NCBI GenBank assembly: GCA_002968845.1
Contig: PVBG01000007.1
Coordinates: 1-64,000, forward strand
Origin: Neorhizobium tomejilense
GTDB taxonomy: Bacteria > Pseudomonadota > Alphaproteobacteria > Rhizobiales > Rhizobiaceae
DNA: 64,000 bases
Direction of reading: 5' to 3'
Shown here: positions 41,417 to 49,745 of the stretch, in pieces
Layout: the number at the start of each line of letters is the position of its first letter
Numbering within the stretch: position 1 is the stretch's first letter
Made by a program: the position numbers and the translations under genes
The notes under the pieces: generated by a model
The model's database searches: none
Seen by the model: the letters and a program-made list of their open reading frames with translations, nothing else
Told to the model about the DNA's origin: nothing

Positions 41417-42054
41417 CCGAGACAGGCGACAGGCGGCCGCTGGCAAGCCGCAACACCCGCTGGGCAGGCTCGATCGCGCGATGGATGGCATCGAAAACCA
41501 TCACCCCAAACCAGATATCCCAGGCCAGCATGGTCGCCGCGGCCCTTGCCGGTGGCGCCTTCTATATGGCGGGACAGACGGTCGGTTGGTGCCGCATTGC
41601 CTGTCTGCTGCTGGCCGTGCTTTGCTGCCAGGGCCGGCTGCTTTGCAATCTGTTCGACGGCATGGTCGCCGTCGAAGGCGGAAAGGGAGAACCGGACGGC
41701 CCGTTCTGGAACGAATTCCCGGACCGCATCGCCGATCTCCTGATCTTCGCGGGCGTTGGATATGGGATCGGCATGCCCGGCCTCGGCTGGGCCGCTGGTG
41801 CTTTTGCCGTATTGACGGCTTATGTCAGGGAACTCGGCCGGGCCACCGGCAATCCGAGTGATTTCTCCGGCCCGATGGCCAAGCAACACCGGATGGCAAC
41901 GATCACCGCAGCAGGATTGATATCCATGCTTGAGCCGTTGTGGGGCGGCTACAATCAGGTCCTGATGATTGGTCTCGGCATCATCGCGCTCGGCGCAGCC
42001 CTCACCGCAGTTCGCCGCTCTAGGACCTTGATCCTACACCTCAAAACCCTCTGA
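41413..42054 (+). CDS. CDP-alcohol phosphotransferase family protein with altered signature
   Basis: 213 aa with several membrane helices. The signature region is present but non-standard: NLFDGMVAV, then G-PFW-N-EFP-D. Against the consensus DxxDGxxAR(x8)GxxxDxxxD, the first and third Asp are Asn and the Arg is Val; the second and fourth Asp remain. These Asp residues bind metal and act in catalysis in the family, so the chemistry or substrate may differ. Likely uses the CDP-diacylglycerol made by cdsA to build a phospholipid headgroup. Last gene of the operon; start fixed by the ATGA overlap. Confidence 0.85.
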   Translation: MTETGDRRPLASRNTRWAGSIARWMASKTITPNQISQASMVAAALAGGAFYMAGQTVGWCRIACLLLAVLCCQGRLLCNLFDGMVAVEGGKGEPDGPFWNEFPDRIADLLIFAGVGYGIGMPGLGWAAGAFAVLTAYVRELGRATGNPSDFSGPMAKQHRMATITAAGLISMLEPLWGGYNQVLMIGLGIIALGAALTAVRRSRTLILHLKTL

Positions 42055-42154
42055 AAGGGCCATGGAACAGGCTATGGCGGCGAGCGGCCCAAGTCGCTTT
42101 TCTGGGGGTGAGCCGAAGATTTCGGCTGCCCCATATCAAGGACAGGATACCAGT

Positions 42155-42877
42155 TCAGGTCGTGCTGATCTGCAGGGCCACCGCCGGCCTTGCAAGCCCG
42201 GTCTTGCCGTTCGTCCGCTGGTATGGTTTAGCGAAATGCCGCTCGAGCTTTGCGCCCAAGGCAGAGATCGACCAGCAGAGAGCGAAATACACCACAAGAA
42301 TGGAGCCGTAGACCAGATAGGCCGGGCTTCCTCCGCGCGCGATGGTCGTCTGCTCGATGAGGATCTGCGCCGAGCGCAGCAGTTCGTTGACACCGAGGAC
42401 CGCGCCGAGAGAGCTCGCCTGGGTGAGGCTGGTGACGAGGCTGACGTAAGGGGGCAGAATGACAGGCATCGCCTGCGGGACTATGACCAAGAACAACCCT
42501 TTCCAGCCGCGCAGGCCGGATGACAGGGCAGCTTCCCGCTGGCCACTCGGCACGGACAGCAGACCGGCGCGAATAATATGCGCGCCGTTCGCCCCACCCC
42601 AGACCGACACGCTGAGCGCGCTCGACCAGAACGGATTGAACGACAGGCCTGCATGCGGCAGCACGAAATACACCATCAGCACCGTGACCATCAATGGAAT
42701 GTCGCGAAGGCATTCGACGAGACCGTAGACAGGTCCTCTCAACCAAGCCGATTGGGCGGAAAGACCGGCGGCGAAGATCACCGCGAAGAACGTGCCGCCG
42801 GCGATCATGACCGACGAGAGAAACAGGGTATTGAGAAGGCCGTCCAACAGGAAGGACTGGAACTCCAGAAGCAGCAT
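42155..42877 (-). CDS. Polar amino acid ABC transporter permease
   Basis: 240 aa HisM/GlnP-type permease. First helix LLNTLFLSSVMIAGGTFFAVIF; docking loop region SGLRGWKGLFLVIVPQAMPV and the preceding SVPSGQREAALSSG. Encoded 3 bp after its partner permease. Converges with the lipid operon across a 100-bp gap where I see no gene. Confidence 0.9.
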   Translation of the reverse strand: MLLLEFQSFLLDGLLNTLFLSSVMIAGGTFFAVIFAAGLSAQSAWLRGPVYGLVECLRDIPLMVTVLMVYFVLPHAGLSFNPFWSSALSVSVWGGANGAHIIRAGLLSVPSGQREAALSSGLRGWKGLFLVIVPQAMPVILPPYVSLVTSLTQASSLGAVLGVNELLRSAQILIEQTTIARGGSPAYLVYGSILVVYFALCWSISALGAKLERHFAKPYQRTNGKTGLARPAVALQISTT

Positions 42878-42880
42878 CGT

Positions 42881-43540
42881 CTACCTCCCGCCGAAAGGTC
42901 GGCTGAGACGCCGTTCGACCATGTAGCCGAAGCCAGAAATGGTGAAGACGCAGATCAGATAAATCACGCAAATCGAGGCGAACATCTCGATTGCCCGGAA
43001 ATCGTAGGCGATCCGGTCGACGGCGACAAAAGTCAGCTCCACCAGGCCGATCGCCTGCAGATATGCGGAATTCTTCACCGTCGCCACGATCGTATTCATC
43101 GCCGACGGCAGAGCGGCGCGGGTCGCCAGGGGCAGGATGATGAATATCGAATGTTGCCAGCGCTTGAGGCCAAGCGACGCCGACGCGTCATGCATTCCCC
43201 TGCCGACGGCCGCGAGGCCGGCCCGGAAATTTTCGATCTGAAAGGCACTTGCCCAGGCCGTGAGAGCAATGACCCCGGACCAGAAGATGCTGAAGCGCAA
43301 CCCCAGGCTCGGAAGGCCATAAAAGATGAAGAAGATCTGCACGAGGTAGGGCGTGCCGCGAATGAATTCGACATAGGCCGTGACAGCATATTGCAGGGGC
43401 TTGATCCCGCCCGTCCGCAACACCGCGCCCAGCAGGCCGATAAGGCAGGACAGGACGATCGCGAGAAAGCTGACGATCAGCGTCATTTTGAGGCCGGTCA
43501 TCAGGTCCGGCAGGGCGTCGAGAATATAGGCAAAGTCCAT
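42881..43540 (-). CDS. Polar amino acid ABC transporter permease
   Basis: 219 aa partner permease with five hydrophobic segments; family blocks AYVEFIRGTPYLVQIFFIFYG and LPLATRAALPSAMNTIVATVKNS are split here between the membrane core and docking loop. I use the second ATG (MDFAYIL) because AGG sits nine bases before it, whereas the ATG three codons earlier abuts that site. Lies after the binding-protein gene across a hairpin. Confidence 0.9.
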   Translation of the reverse strand: MDFAYILDALPDLMTGLKMTLIVSFLAIVLSCLIGLLGAVLRTGGIKPLQYAVTAYVEFIRGTPYLVQIFFIFYGLPSLGLRFSIFWSGVIALTAWASAFQIENFRAGLAAVGRGMHDASASLGLKRWQHSIFIILPLATRAALPSAMNTIVATVKNSAYLQAIGLVELTFVAVDRIAYDFRAIEMFASICVIYLICVFTISGFGYMVERRLSRPFGGR

Positions 43541-43576
43541 GGCCGTCATCCTGCTCGAAAATACCGGTGAACATGG

Positions 43577-43604
43577 GGTCCTGGCGGTCGAAACCGTCAG
43601 GACC
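43577..43604 (-). other. Intercistronic stem-loop with UUCG loop
   Basis: On the minus strand, GGTCCTGACGGT and ACCGCCAGGACC form a 12-bp stem with one mismatch, closed by a TTCG tetraloop, an especially stable RNA loop. It separates the binding-protein gene from the permease genes and most likely protects the upstream mRNA or limits read-through. Confidence 0.75.
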
Positions 43605-43612
43605 GGGTTCGC

Positions 43613-44458
43613 TCACTTTACGGCCGGCGGATCCGTTTCGAAGGATTTTACCATTTCCGCCGCGACGACGGGATCCTTGACGAAGGTCGGCACTGTCTTT
43701 GAGTAAAATTTCTCGTTCTTCAGCTTCTTGACCACACCATTGACGAAAGCCTTGAGTTCGTCCTCACCCTTGCGGACGCCGACGCCATTGAAGCCGAGAT
43801 CGACGGGCTCTTCCAGCGTGCGGAATTCCGGATAATTGGCCGCAAGCGTCGCGATCGTGATCGCATCGCCCACATAGCCGTCGGCGCGACCCTGCTGCAG
43901 GGCCTGCAGATTGTCGGCATTGGTGTTGAGCTGGACGAATTCCAGGCTCGGAATGCGTTCCTTCAACCACTTCAGCTGCGAGCCGCCCTTGATGATGAGC
44001 ATCGACTTGCCGTCGAGATCGGCCAGCTTCTGGACCTTGCTGTCCTTCGGTACGATCACCCGGCTGCTGCCCCAGTAGTAGATATCGGAATAATCGATCA
44101 CCTGTTCGCGCGACGGCGTCTTGCCGAGCGTCGCAATGATCAGGTCGATCTTTCCGCCCGTCAGGGAGGGAATGCGGGCGTCCGTCGCCACGCAACTCAA
44201 TTCCGCCTTTTCGGCTGCCCCGAAGGCGGCAATGCCGATTTGCTTCGCCATCTCGATCTCGATGCCGGCCGGCTTGCCGTCGGTGCCGGATGCCCCGAAT
44301 GGAGGAGAGTCGCATTTGACGCCGATGCGGATCACGCCGGCATCCTTGATCGCCTTAGGCACGGTCTGAGCCGAAGCGGGCAGCGGCGCAAACGCAAGGA
44401 CGGCAAGCGCGCCGAAAGCTACGGCCGTGCGGCGAAGCATGCAGATGGATATGTACAT
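43613..44458 (-). CDS. Amino acid ABC transporter substrate-binding protein
   Basis: About 281 aa, family 3. Signal peptide with LRRTAVAFGALAVLAFAPLP and a cut near ASA. Family blocks: GVIRIGVKCDSPPFG, IEIEMAKQIGIAAFG, KIDLIIATLGKTPSR and VIDYSDIYY. A later ATG (MLRRT) six codons in is an alternative start. The ATPase gene and a DadA-like oxidase lie upstream on the same strand, suggesting an amino acid or opine-like ligand that the oxidase deaminates. Confidence 0.9.
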   Translation of the reverse strand: MYISICMLRRTAVAFGALAVLAFAPLPASAQTVPKAIKDAGVIRIGVKCDSPPFGASGTDGKPAGIEIEMAKQIGIAAFGAAEKAELSCVATDARIPSLTGGKIDLIIATLGKTPSREQVIDYSDIYYWGSSRVIVPKDSKVQKLADLDGKSMLIIKGGSQLKWLKERIPSLEFVQLNTNADNLQALQQGRADGYVGDAITIATLAANYPEFRTLEEPVDLGFNGVGVRKGEDELKAFVNGVVKKLKNEKFYSKTVPTFVKDPVVAAEMVKSFETDPPAVK

Positions 44459-44555
44459 GACAGTCGTTCCCTTTGTTTCATTGTTTTGCCATCGAACGTT
44501 TGCCCGTCCGTATGCTTTTTGCCGCAACCGGTCCGGATGCAGAAAATCAGACCCG

Positions 44556-45326
44556 CTAGTGCAGTATCTGGCTGAGAAATGCCTTTGTCCGGCTTTCCCT
44601 CGGATTGCTGAAGAACTCCTCGGGCGGCGCTGTCTCGATGATCCTGCCCGCGTCCATGAACACCACCCTGTCCGCCACCTGCCGCGCGAAACCCATTTCA
44701 TGTGTGACGCACACCATGGTCATGCCGTCGCTCGCCAGCTGCGCCATCGTGTCCAGCACCTCGCGCACGAGCTCCGGATCGAGAGCCGAGGTCGGTTCGT
44801 CGAACAGCATGATCTTCGGGTTCATGCAGAGCGATCGGGCGATCGCCGCGCGCTGCTGTTGTCCGCCGGACAACTGGCTTGGATAGAAATCGGCTTTGTC
44901 CGGAATCCGCACCCGCTCCAGATAGGCGCGCGCTACAGCCTCGGCATCCTTTCTCGCAACCCCCTTTACCCAGCGGGGAGCCAGCGTGCAGTTCTCGAGC
45001 ACGGTGAGATGCGGATAGAGATTGAAGTTCTGAAACACCATGCCGACATCCTGCCGGACGCGGTCGATAACCTTCCTGTTGTCCGTCAGCTCCGTACCGT
45101 TGACGACGATGCGGCCCTTCTGGTGCTTTTCCAGGTAATTGATGCAACGGATCATGGTGGACTTGCCGGAACCCGAGGGACCGCAAACGACCACCTTTTC
45201 ACCACACCTGACGGTAAGGTTGACGTCGTGCAGCACCTGGAGGATGGAGAACCATTTGTCGACGCCGGACAATTCGACGGCAACTTCGAGATCGACCATC
45301 TCCGAATTCTTCTCCTTCGCCGTCAT
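44556..45326 (-). CDS. Amino acid ABC transporter ATP-binding protein (GlnQ type)
   Basis: About 256 aa. Walker [30 protein letters not shown] and [14 protein letters not shown] with a following [13 protein letters not shown]. The ATG at 45326 has GGAGG about nine bases upstream; a TTG two codons earlier is less likely. Lies 26 bp after the oxidase gene and upstream of the binding protein, an unusual ATPase-first order. Confidence 0.93.
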   Translation of the reverse strand: MTAKEKNSEMVDLEVAVELSGVDKWFSILQVLHDVNLTVRCGEKVVVCGPSGSGKSTMIRCINYLEKHQKGRIVVNGTELTDNRKVIDRVRQDVGMVFQNFNLYPHLTVLENCTLAPRWVKGVARKDAEAVARAYLERVRIPDKADFYPSQLSGGQQQRAAIARSLCMNPKIMLFDEPTSALDPELVREVLDTMAQLASDGMTMVCVTHEMGFARQVADRVVFMDAGRIIETAPPEEFFSNPRESRTKAFLSQILH

Positions 45327-45352
45327 CTGCAATCTCCTCCCTGCAGCTCGGC

Positions 45353-46507
45353 TTACGATGCCAAGGCCTGGCTTTTCCGGGCGAAACGGGCCGGCCGGAA
45401 ATTCGCAAGCAGAGGGCTCGCCTCCCCCGTCACGATTTCCCGCGCGATGAGCTCACCGGCAATCAGCCCGAGTGTTGCGCCGCTATGGCTGAAGGCGACG
45501 AAATAATCCGGAATGCCCTCGAGCGGGCCGATCACCGGTTCCCCGTCACCCGGCACGGGCTTCGGCCCGCAGTGATAGCTTTCCAGTTCAAGCGCGGGGT
45601 TACCCTCGAGCACGTTCGAGGCTTCCAGAAGGAGACGACGAAGCGTCTCTTCCTTCACGTCATGGGTTCCGTCGGAGCGGCGATTGAGCTCTTCCTCCGA
45701 CCATGCGGAATCGCAGACGACCGCGCCATCCGGCGTCGGGCGCAGCGCCACGTTCGGTGTATTGAGGACGGCGCGGACGGCGGGCCTGAAAGGCTTCGAT
45801 TTGACAAGAAGGGCGATCGGAGTTCCATCGGCAATGGCATGGCCCGCCTGTTTTGCCATGTCAGGCACGACCGCGCCGGTGGCGACGAGAACTGCGTCCG
45901 CCTTTACATACGTTCCATTTGTAGTCGAGACCCCGGCTGGCCGACCACCCTTGATGTCGACGCTCGCCTTTCCGGCATGGGCGACGGCCTGGCCGCCAAG
46001 CGCCTTGAATTCCTGAAGGAGGATATCGATCAGGGAAGGCAGGTCCACCCAGCCCTCACCGGGATTGAAAATCGCGCCCTGAGGCGAAACCGCAGCCACA
46101 TTGATACCGGGCGTGACCTTCACCACTTCTGTTGCGGCAAGAAGCTGGCAGTCATAACCGATCGATTGCTCGTGAGCGAAGGTTTCCGCAATCCGGTTCG
46201 CCGCATCGTCCGCATCCCATGTCAGGCCACCGTCGAAGCGCAGCCAGGCAGCGCCTTCATTGCGGCTTGCCAGTGTCCGGTAGCGATCGATGCCGGCGAC
46301 CCGAAGACGGTGATATTCGGCGGAACGGAAACGTGCCGAATTGAGCCATGCCAGCGACCGACCGGACGCGCCGCTGGCGAACGCCCCTTCCGTGACTAGG
46401 ATGACCTGCGCGCCCAGCCGGGCCAGATGAACCGCCGAGGAAACACCGAAAATACCGCCACCGATGACGGCGATCCGCTGGCGGGAGGAAGAGGTTGTCA
46501 ACTGCAT
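45353..46507 (-). CDS. FAD-dependent oxidoreductase (DadA/glycine oxidase-like)
   Basis: About 384 aa of the DAO superfamily. The FAD-binding motif [17 protein letters not shown] is at about residues 16-32; the second FAD contact is [11 protein letters not shown] and the C-terminal [14 protein letters not shown] closes the flavin site. Start MQLTTSSS follows GAAGGAAC. Such enzymes oxidatively deaminate D-amino acids, N-methyl amino acids or opines. It heads an operon with an amino acid importer and is divergent from a LacI-type gene, which probably regulates it. Substrate is inferred to be the importer's ligand. Confidence 0.9.
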   Translation of the reverse strand: MQLTTSSSRQRIAVIGGGIFGVSSAVHLARLGAQVILVTEGAFASGASGRSLAWLNSARFRSAEYHRLRVAGIDRYRTLASRNEGAAWLRFDGGLTWDADDAANRIAETFAHEQSIGYDCQLLAATEVVKVTPGINVAAVSPQGAIFNPGEGWVDLPSLIDILLQEFKALGGQAVAHAGKASVDIKGGRPAGVSTTNGTYVKADAVLVATGAVVPDMAKQAGHAIADGTPIALLVKSKPFRPAVRAVLNTPNVALRPTPDGAVVCDSAWSEEELNRRSDGTHDVKEETLRRLLLEASNVLEGNPALELESYHCGPKPVPGDGEPVIGPLEGIPDYFVAFSHSGATLGLIAGELIAREIVTGEASPLLANFRPARFARKSQALAS

Positions 46508-46576
46508 GTTCCTTCGTCCTGGATTATCGTAGAGGGCTTCGTCCATCCGAGGCGTAAAAGCGCCCGTATTTCCTAA

Positions 46577-46612
46577 TGAGACCGGTATCAATCGTATTTG
46601 AGACCGGTCTCA
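46577..46612. promoter_or_regulatory. Paired palindromic operators in the oxidase/LacI divergent promoter
   Basis: TGAGACCGGTCTCA (46599-46612) is a perfect 14-bp palindrome with a central CG, as in LacI-family sites. TGAGACCGGTATCA (46577-46590) is the same with one changed base. Their centres are exactly 22 bp apart, about two helical turns. They sit between the divergent DadA-like and LacI-type genes, so regulation of both by the LacI-type protein is very likely. Confidence 0.75.
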
Positions 46613-46669
46613 CATGTCAATGGTGTGATTTTCTTGACGCCGTTTTTTTCTCAGCCTATGTCACGGAAC

Positions 46670-47788
46670 ATGATGAAGAGAACGACGTCAAAGCGGCTTG
46701 TCACCATCTCGGACGTTGCGCAGAGCGCAGGTGTATCCAAGGCGACCGCCGCACGCGTTCTCGGCAGCTACGGGACAGCGAGCCCCGTCGTGAAGGAGAA
46801 GGTTCGCGAAGCCGCAAGAAAGCTTGGCTATCAGGCCAACGAGCTTGCGCGCAGCATGACGACCGGAAAGTCGAAGACGATCGGGGTCATCGTCGGCGAT
46901 ATCGAAAATCCGTATTTCGGCCAGGCCGTGCGCGGGATCAGCGATGCGGCGCACGCAGCCGGATTCGATGTCATCCTGTCCAATTCCGGCGAGGATGCCG
47001 CCAAGGAAAAGGCGGCCGTGCGCGTCTTGCTGGGCAAGCGCGTGGATGGATTGATCGTTACTCCGGCCTCGGTATATGAGACACAGCACCTGCACGAGGT
47101 CCAGCGATCCGGTCGACCCCTCGTCCTTCTGGACCGGACCGTTCCGGGTCTTGCAGTCGATGCCGTCGTTACGGACGACCGACAGGCGGCCGAGGCCGCC
47201 ACACGAGCCCTGATCGAAGCCGGCCATCGCCGCATCGCCTACATCTCAGCCACGGAGTCGGACGACCCGATCTACCGGGGACCGCACCAGATCAATCTGA
47301 GTACGGTGATGGAGAGAATAGAAGGCGTTGTCGCGGCGAGCCGGTCTGCCGGTATCGAGCATCCGGAGCGCTACATCCGGCTCGGTGCCAACCGCCGCGG
47401 CGAGGGTGACAAGATCATTTCCGAATTGCTTCAGGGCGCCGACAGGCCAACTGCCATACTCGCGTCGGATAACGTGGTGGCGCTTGAAGTGTTCAAGACC
47501 CTGCGCAGACTGGGCATGTCCATCCCTCAAGACCTGTCGCTGATCGCTTTCCACGATGCCGATTGGACAAGCGTGACCAGCCCGCCGATTACGGTGATCG
47601 CCCAGCCGGTCTACGACCTCGGCTTCGAAAGCGCGCGGATCCTCGTCCGGCGCATTACCGGCATCGGCGATGCGCCACGCTGCCGGGTGCTGGCGACCAC
47701 ACTCATCAAACGACAATCCATAGGAGCTCCGCCGGAGCTCCCGGAGAGCCGCACCGTTCTTCAGAACACTGCCGCGAAAATCGGTTGA
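46670..47788 (+). CDS. LacI family transcriptional regulator
   Basis: About 372 aa. The N-terminal headpiece is VTISDVAQSAGVSKATAARV, with the hinge helix ANELARSM near residue 57; the periplasmic-binding-protein-like core includes GVIVGDIENPYFGQAVRGI and the C-terminal subdomain AILASDNVVALEVFK. Three nearby ATGs (46658, 46670, 46673) are possible starts; CGGA upstream favours the latter two. Divergent from the oxidase/importer operon, with two matching palindromes between. Confidence 0.93.
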   Translation: MMKRTTSKRLVTISDVAQSAGVSKATAARVLGSYGTASPVVKEKVREAARKLGYQANELARSMTTGKSKTIGVIVGDIENPYFGQAVRGISDAAHAAGFDVILSNSGEDAAKEKAAVRVLLGKRVDGLIVTPASVYETQHLHEVQRSGRPLVLLDRTVPGLAVDAVVTDDRQAAEAATRALIEAGHRRIAYISATESDDPIYRGPHQINLSTVMERIEGVVAASRSAGIEHPERYIRLGANRRGEGDKIISELLQGADRPTAILASDNVVALEVFKTLRRLGMSIPQDLSLIAFHDADWTSVTSPPITVIAQPVYDLGFESARILVRRITGIGDAPRCRVLATTLIKRQSIGAPPELPESRTVLQNTAAKIG

Positions 47789-47953
47789 TTCAGGTTGCTG
47801 GAATTGCCGTTGACTTCAATCGTAGGCGGGTTCGAGCGGCGCGGGAATCGAACCGTTGCCGCGTTGGGGGCCACAGCGCGTCGCAGTAGATGAAGATTCC
47901 ACGCCCAAGCGAGCTGCAGGGCCGAACTCGCCGAACGCTGGCGGTGACAGGCG

Positions 47954-48676
47954 TCAAACGGCCTCGATGCGAGCCCTGCGCCAGGCCTCGAACCGCTCGA
48001 GCGTTTCCGTGTTTGGCGGATAGACGCCAAGTGTCGATTTGCCCGACTCGATCTCCAGCTTCAGGAACTCCTCCTGCTCCTCCATTGCGACGGCCTCGTC
48101 AGCGATCTCGTTCACATATTGCCGGGGGATGACGATGACAGCCTCGCTGTCGCCGAAGATGATGTCGTCGGGATAAACCGCAACACCACCGCAGGCGATC
48201 GGCTGATTCATGTCGGAAGCATGGTGGGCAACCAGATTGGCCGGAGCCGCCGGCCCCATGCAGTAGGTCGGGAGCCCGAGCTGGGCGATATCGGCCGTAT
48301 CTCGAACGCCGCCATCCAGCACAAGGCCAGCGCATCCGCGGTAGACAAGGCGCCGGGCCAGCATCGCGCCAATCCCGGCAATCTCCGCCAGCGAGCGGCA
48401 ATCGAACACAAGGACGTGCCCCTCGGGTATCGTGTCGATCGCCTTGCGCTGCTGATTGGACGGATCGGAACTGTAGGCCGAGCCGTCGATATCCTCCCGG
48501 GCGGGAATGTAGCGAACGGTGACGGCCGGGCCGATCATAGGTTTCTCGGCGGCGGCCAGCGGCCGCACACCGCGAACCGCGGTGTTCCTGAGCCCACGTT
48601 TCAGCAGCAAGCTGCTCAGGGTCGCCGAATTTGTCCGCAAAAGCTTTACGTAAACCGATGGGTCCAACGCCGTCAT
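47954..48676 (-). CDS. RraA-like / HMG-CHA aldolase family protein
   Basis: About 240 aa. The RraA fold is recognised by GPAVTVRYIPARED, VLVFDCRSLAEIAGIGAMLA and GLVLDGGVRDTADI, with the conserved Arg-Asp of GGVRD. Family members are 4-hydroxy-4-methyl-2-oxoglutarate/CHA aldolases, oxaloacetate decarboxylases or the RNase E regulator RraA. The extended C-terminal tail and catabolic context favour an aldolase/decarboxylase over the RNase regulator. Start has GGAGG five bases upstream. It lies 72 bp after an IclR-type gene on the same strand. Confidence 0.87.
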   Translation of the reverse strand: MTALDPSVYVKLLRTNSATLSSLLLKRGLRNTAVRGVRPLAAAEKPMIGPAVTVRYIPAREDIDGSAYSSDPSNQQRKAIDTIPEGHVLVFDCRSLAEIAGIGAMLARRLVYRGCAGLVLDGGVRDTADIAQLGLPTYCMGPAAPANLVAHHASDMNQPIACGGVAVYPDDIIFGDSEAVIVIPRQYVNEIADEAVAMEEQEEFLKLEIESGKSTLGVYPPNTETLERFEAWRRARIEAV

Positions 48677-48748
48677 GATAACCTCCGTTTGTCCGGCTGC
48701 GAGGTCTAGCATAACGGCATGATAGTTCAATAAAGAATTTCCTGCTTC

Positions 48749-49534
48749 TTATTTGGACATTGGATGAGCGCCATTGATGGCCTTCATCACCATGGCAGCG
48801 GCGTCGAGGACCTCGCGCCTGATTGATCGAGCGCGCTCCGGCGTCGCCTCGCCGATGAACGGCACGCTGACGGTGGCGACCAGGCGACTTGCTGAATCGA
48901 ATATGGGAGCTGCGAAAGCTCGCAGGCCAAGGTTCGATTCCTGGTTGTCCTCCGCACTTCCGCTGCGGCGAATTTCAGCGAGCGCTTCCTTCAACGTCTC
49001 AGGATCGGTGATCGTATATGGCGTCCGAGCCTCCAGCCCGCCGGCGCAGTAGACCTCGATCTCGTTGTAGTCGGAATAGGCCAGAGCAAGTTTGCCGGCC
49101 GCACCGACATGCTTGCGCGAACGACCGCCGACCTTGATGAACAGGGCGTAGTCCCCGGGACTGGGGGCCGCAAATATCGTCATCATTTCATTGCCTTCGG
49201 GCGCCGCCAGCCTGAAAGATTCGTAGATCCTGTCGGCCGCGGCAGCCAGAACAGGCCTCGCAGCCTCGATCAGCGTCACCCTATCCGCACCGGGCGAAAT
49301 ACGCCGCGCAAGCTGCACGAATTTCGGCCCCAGCTCGTAGGAGGCCCCGCCGTTTACCCGAGCCACAAGCCCATGTGCGGTCAGTGAATTGAGGATGCGA
49401 TAGACGGTCGAACGAGGCACTCCGAGCTGATCGACCAATGCGCCGAGCGAAATTCCGGTCCGCGCATCCGCAACCGCCTCAAGCAGATGCGCCGTCTTTT
49501 CCACCACCGGGGACCCATGCTTTGGTTCACTCAT
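48749..49534 (-). CDS. IclR family transcriptional regulator
   Basis: About 261 aa. Winged helix near residues 10-70 (LGALVDQLGVPRSTVYRIL, HGLVARVNGGASYELG); effector domain with KHVGAAGKLALAYSDY and LGLRAFAAPIFDSASRLVATVSVPF. The start MSEPKHG is chosen; the frame stays open much further upstream but overlaps the divergent transporter gene. Divergent from the second dipeptide-type importer with an 18-bp palindrome between, and upstream of the RraA-like gene, so it probably controls both. Confidence 0.9.
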   Translation of the reverse strand: MSEPKHGSPVVEKTAHLLEAVADARTGISLGALVDQLGVPRSTVYRILNSLTAHGLVARVNGGASYELGPKFVQLARRISPGADRVTLIEAARPVLAAAADRIYESFRLAAPEGNEMMTIFAAPSPGDYALFIKVGGRSRKHVGAAGKLALAYSDYNEIEVYCAGGLEARTPYTITDPETLKEALAEIRRSGSAEDNQESNLGLRAFAAPIFDSASRLVATVSVPFIGEATPERARSIRREVLDAAAMVMKAINGAHPMSK

Positions 49535-49604
49535 GAACTTCAAATTCCATATACGGATTGACTGCCTTGATTTCTTGAGATTGAACGAGCATGTTGGCGT
49601 CGCA

Positions 49605-49622
49605 AGTGTCACATTTGACACT
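49605..49622. promoter_or_regulatory. Candidate IclR operator palindrome
   Basis: AGTGTCA-CATT-TGACACT is a perfect 7-bp inverted repeat with a 4-base centre, located between the divergent IclR gene and the importer operon. An outer repeat GCAAGTG (49602-49608) and CACTTGC (49626-49632) overlaps it. Size and position suit an IclR dimer site. Confidence 0.6.
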
Positions 49623-49745
49623 ACGCACTTGCAGGAGGAAGTAAAGCCATTTGAGCGCGGGTTGTCCCCGCGGACCCGGATGACTTTGAGGAAGAGATCA
49701 CCGAGGCGCCGTATGCGGCTCGTTTGGATTTGGAGGAGGGCTTTC

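Noticed and set aside
47824..47857. tRNA-like 3' end: GGTTCGA/TCGAACC inverted repeat with a T-loop-like sequence on the minus strand
   Set aside because: The T-arm stem does not pair, and no acceptor, D or anticodon arms can be built upstream. Not a tRNA, and no integrase or duplicated att sequence is nearby.
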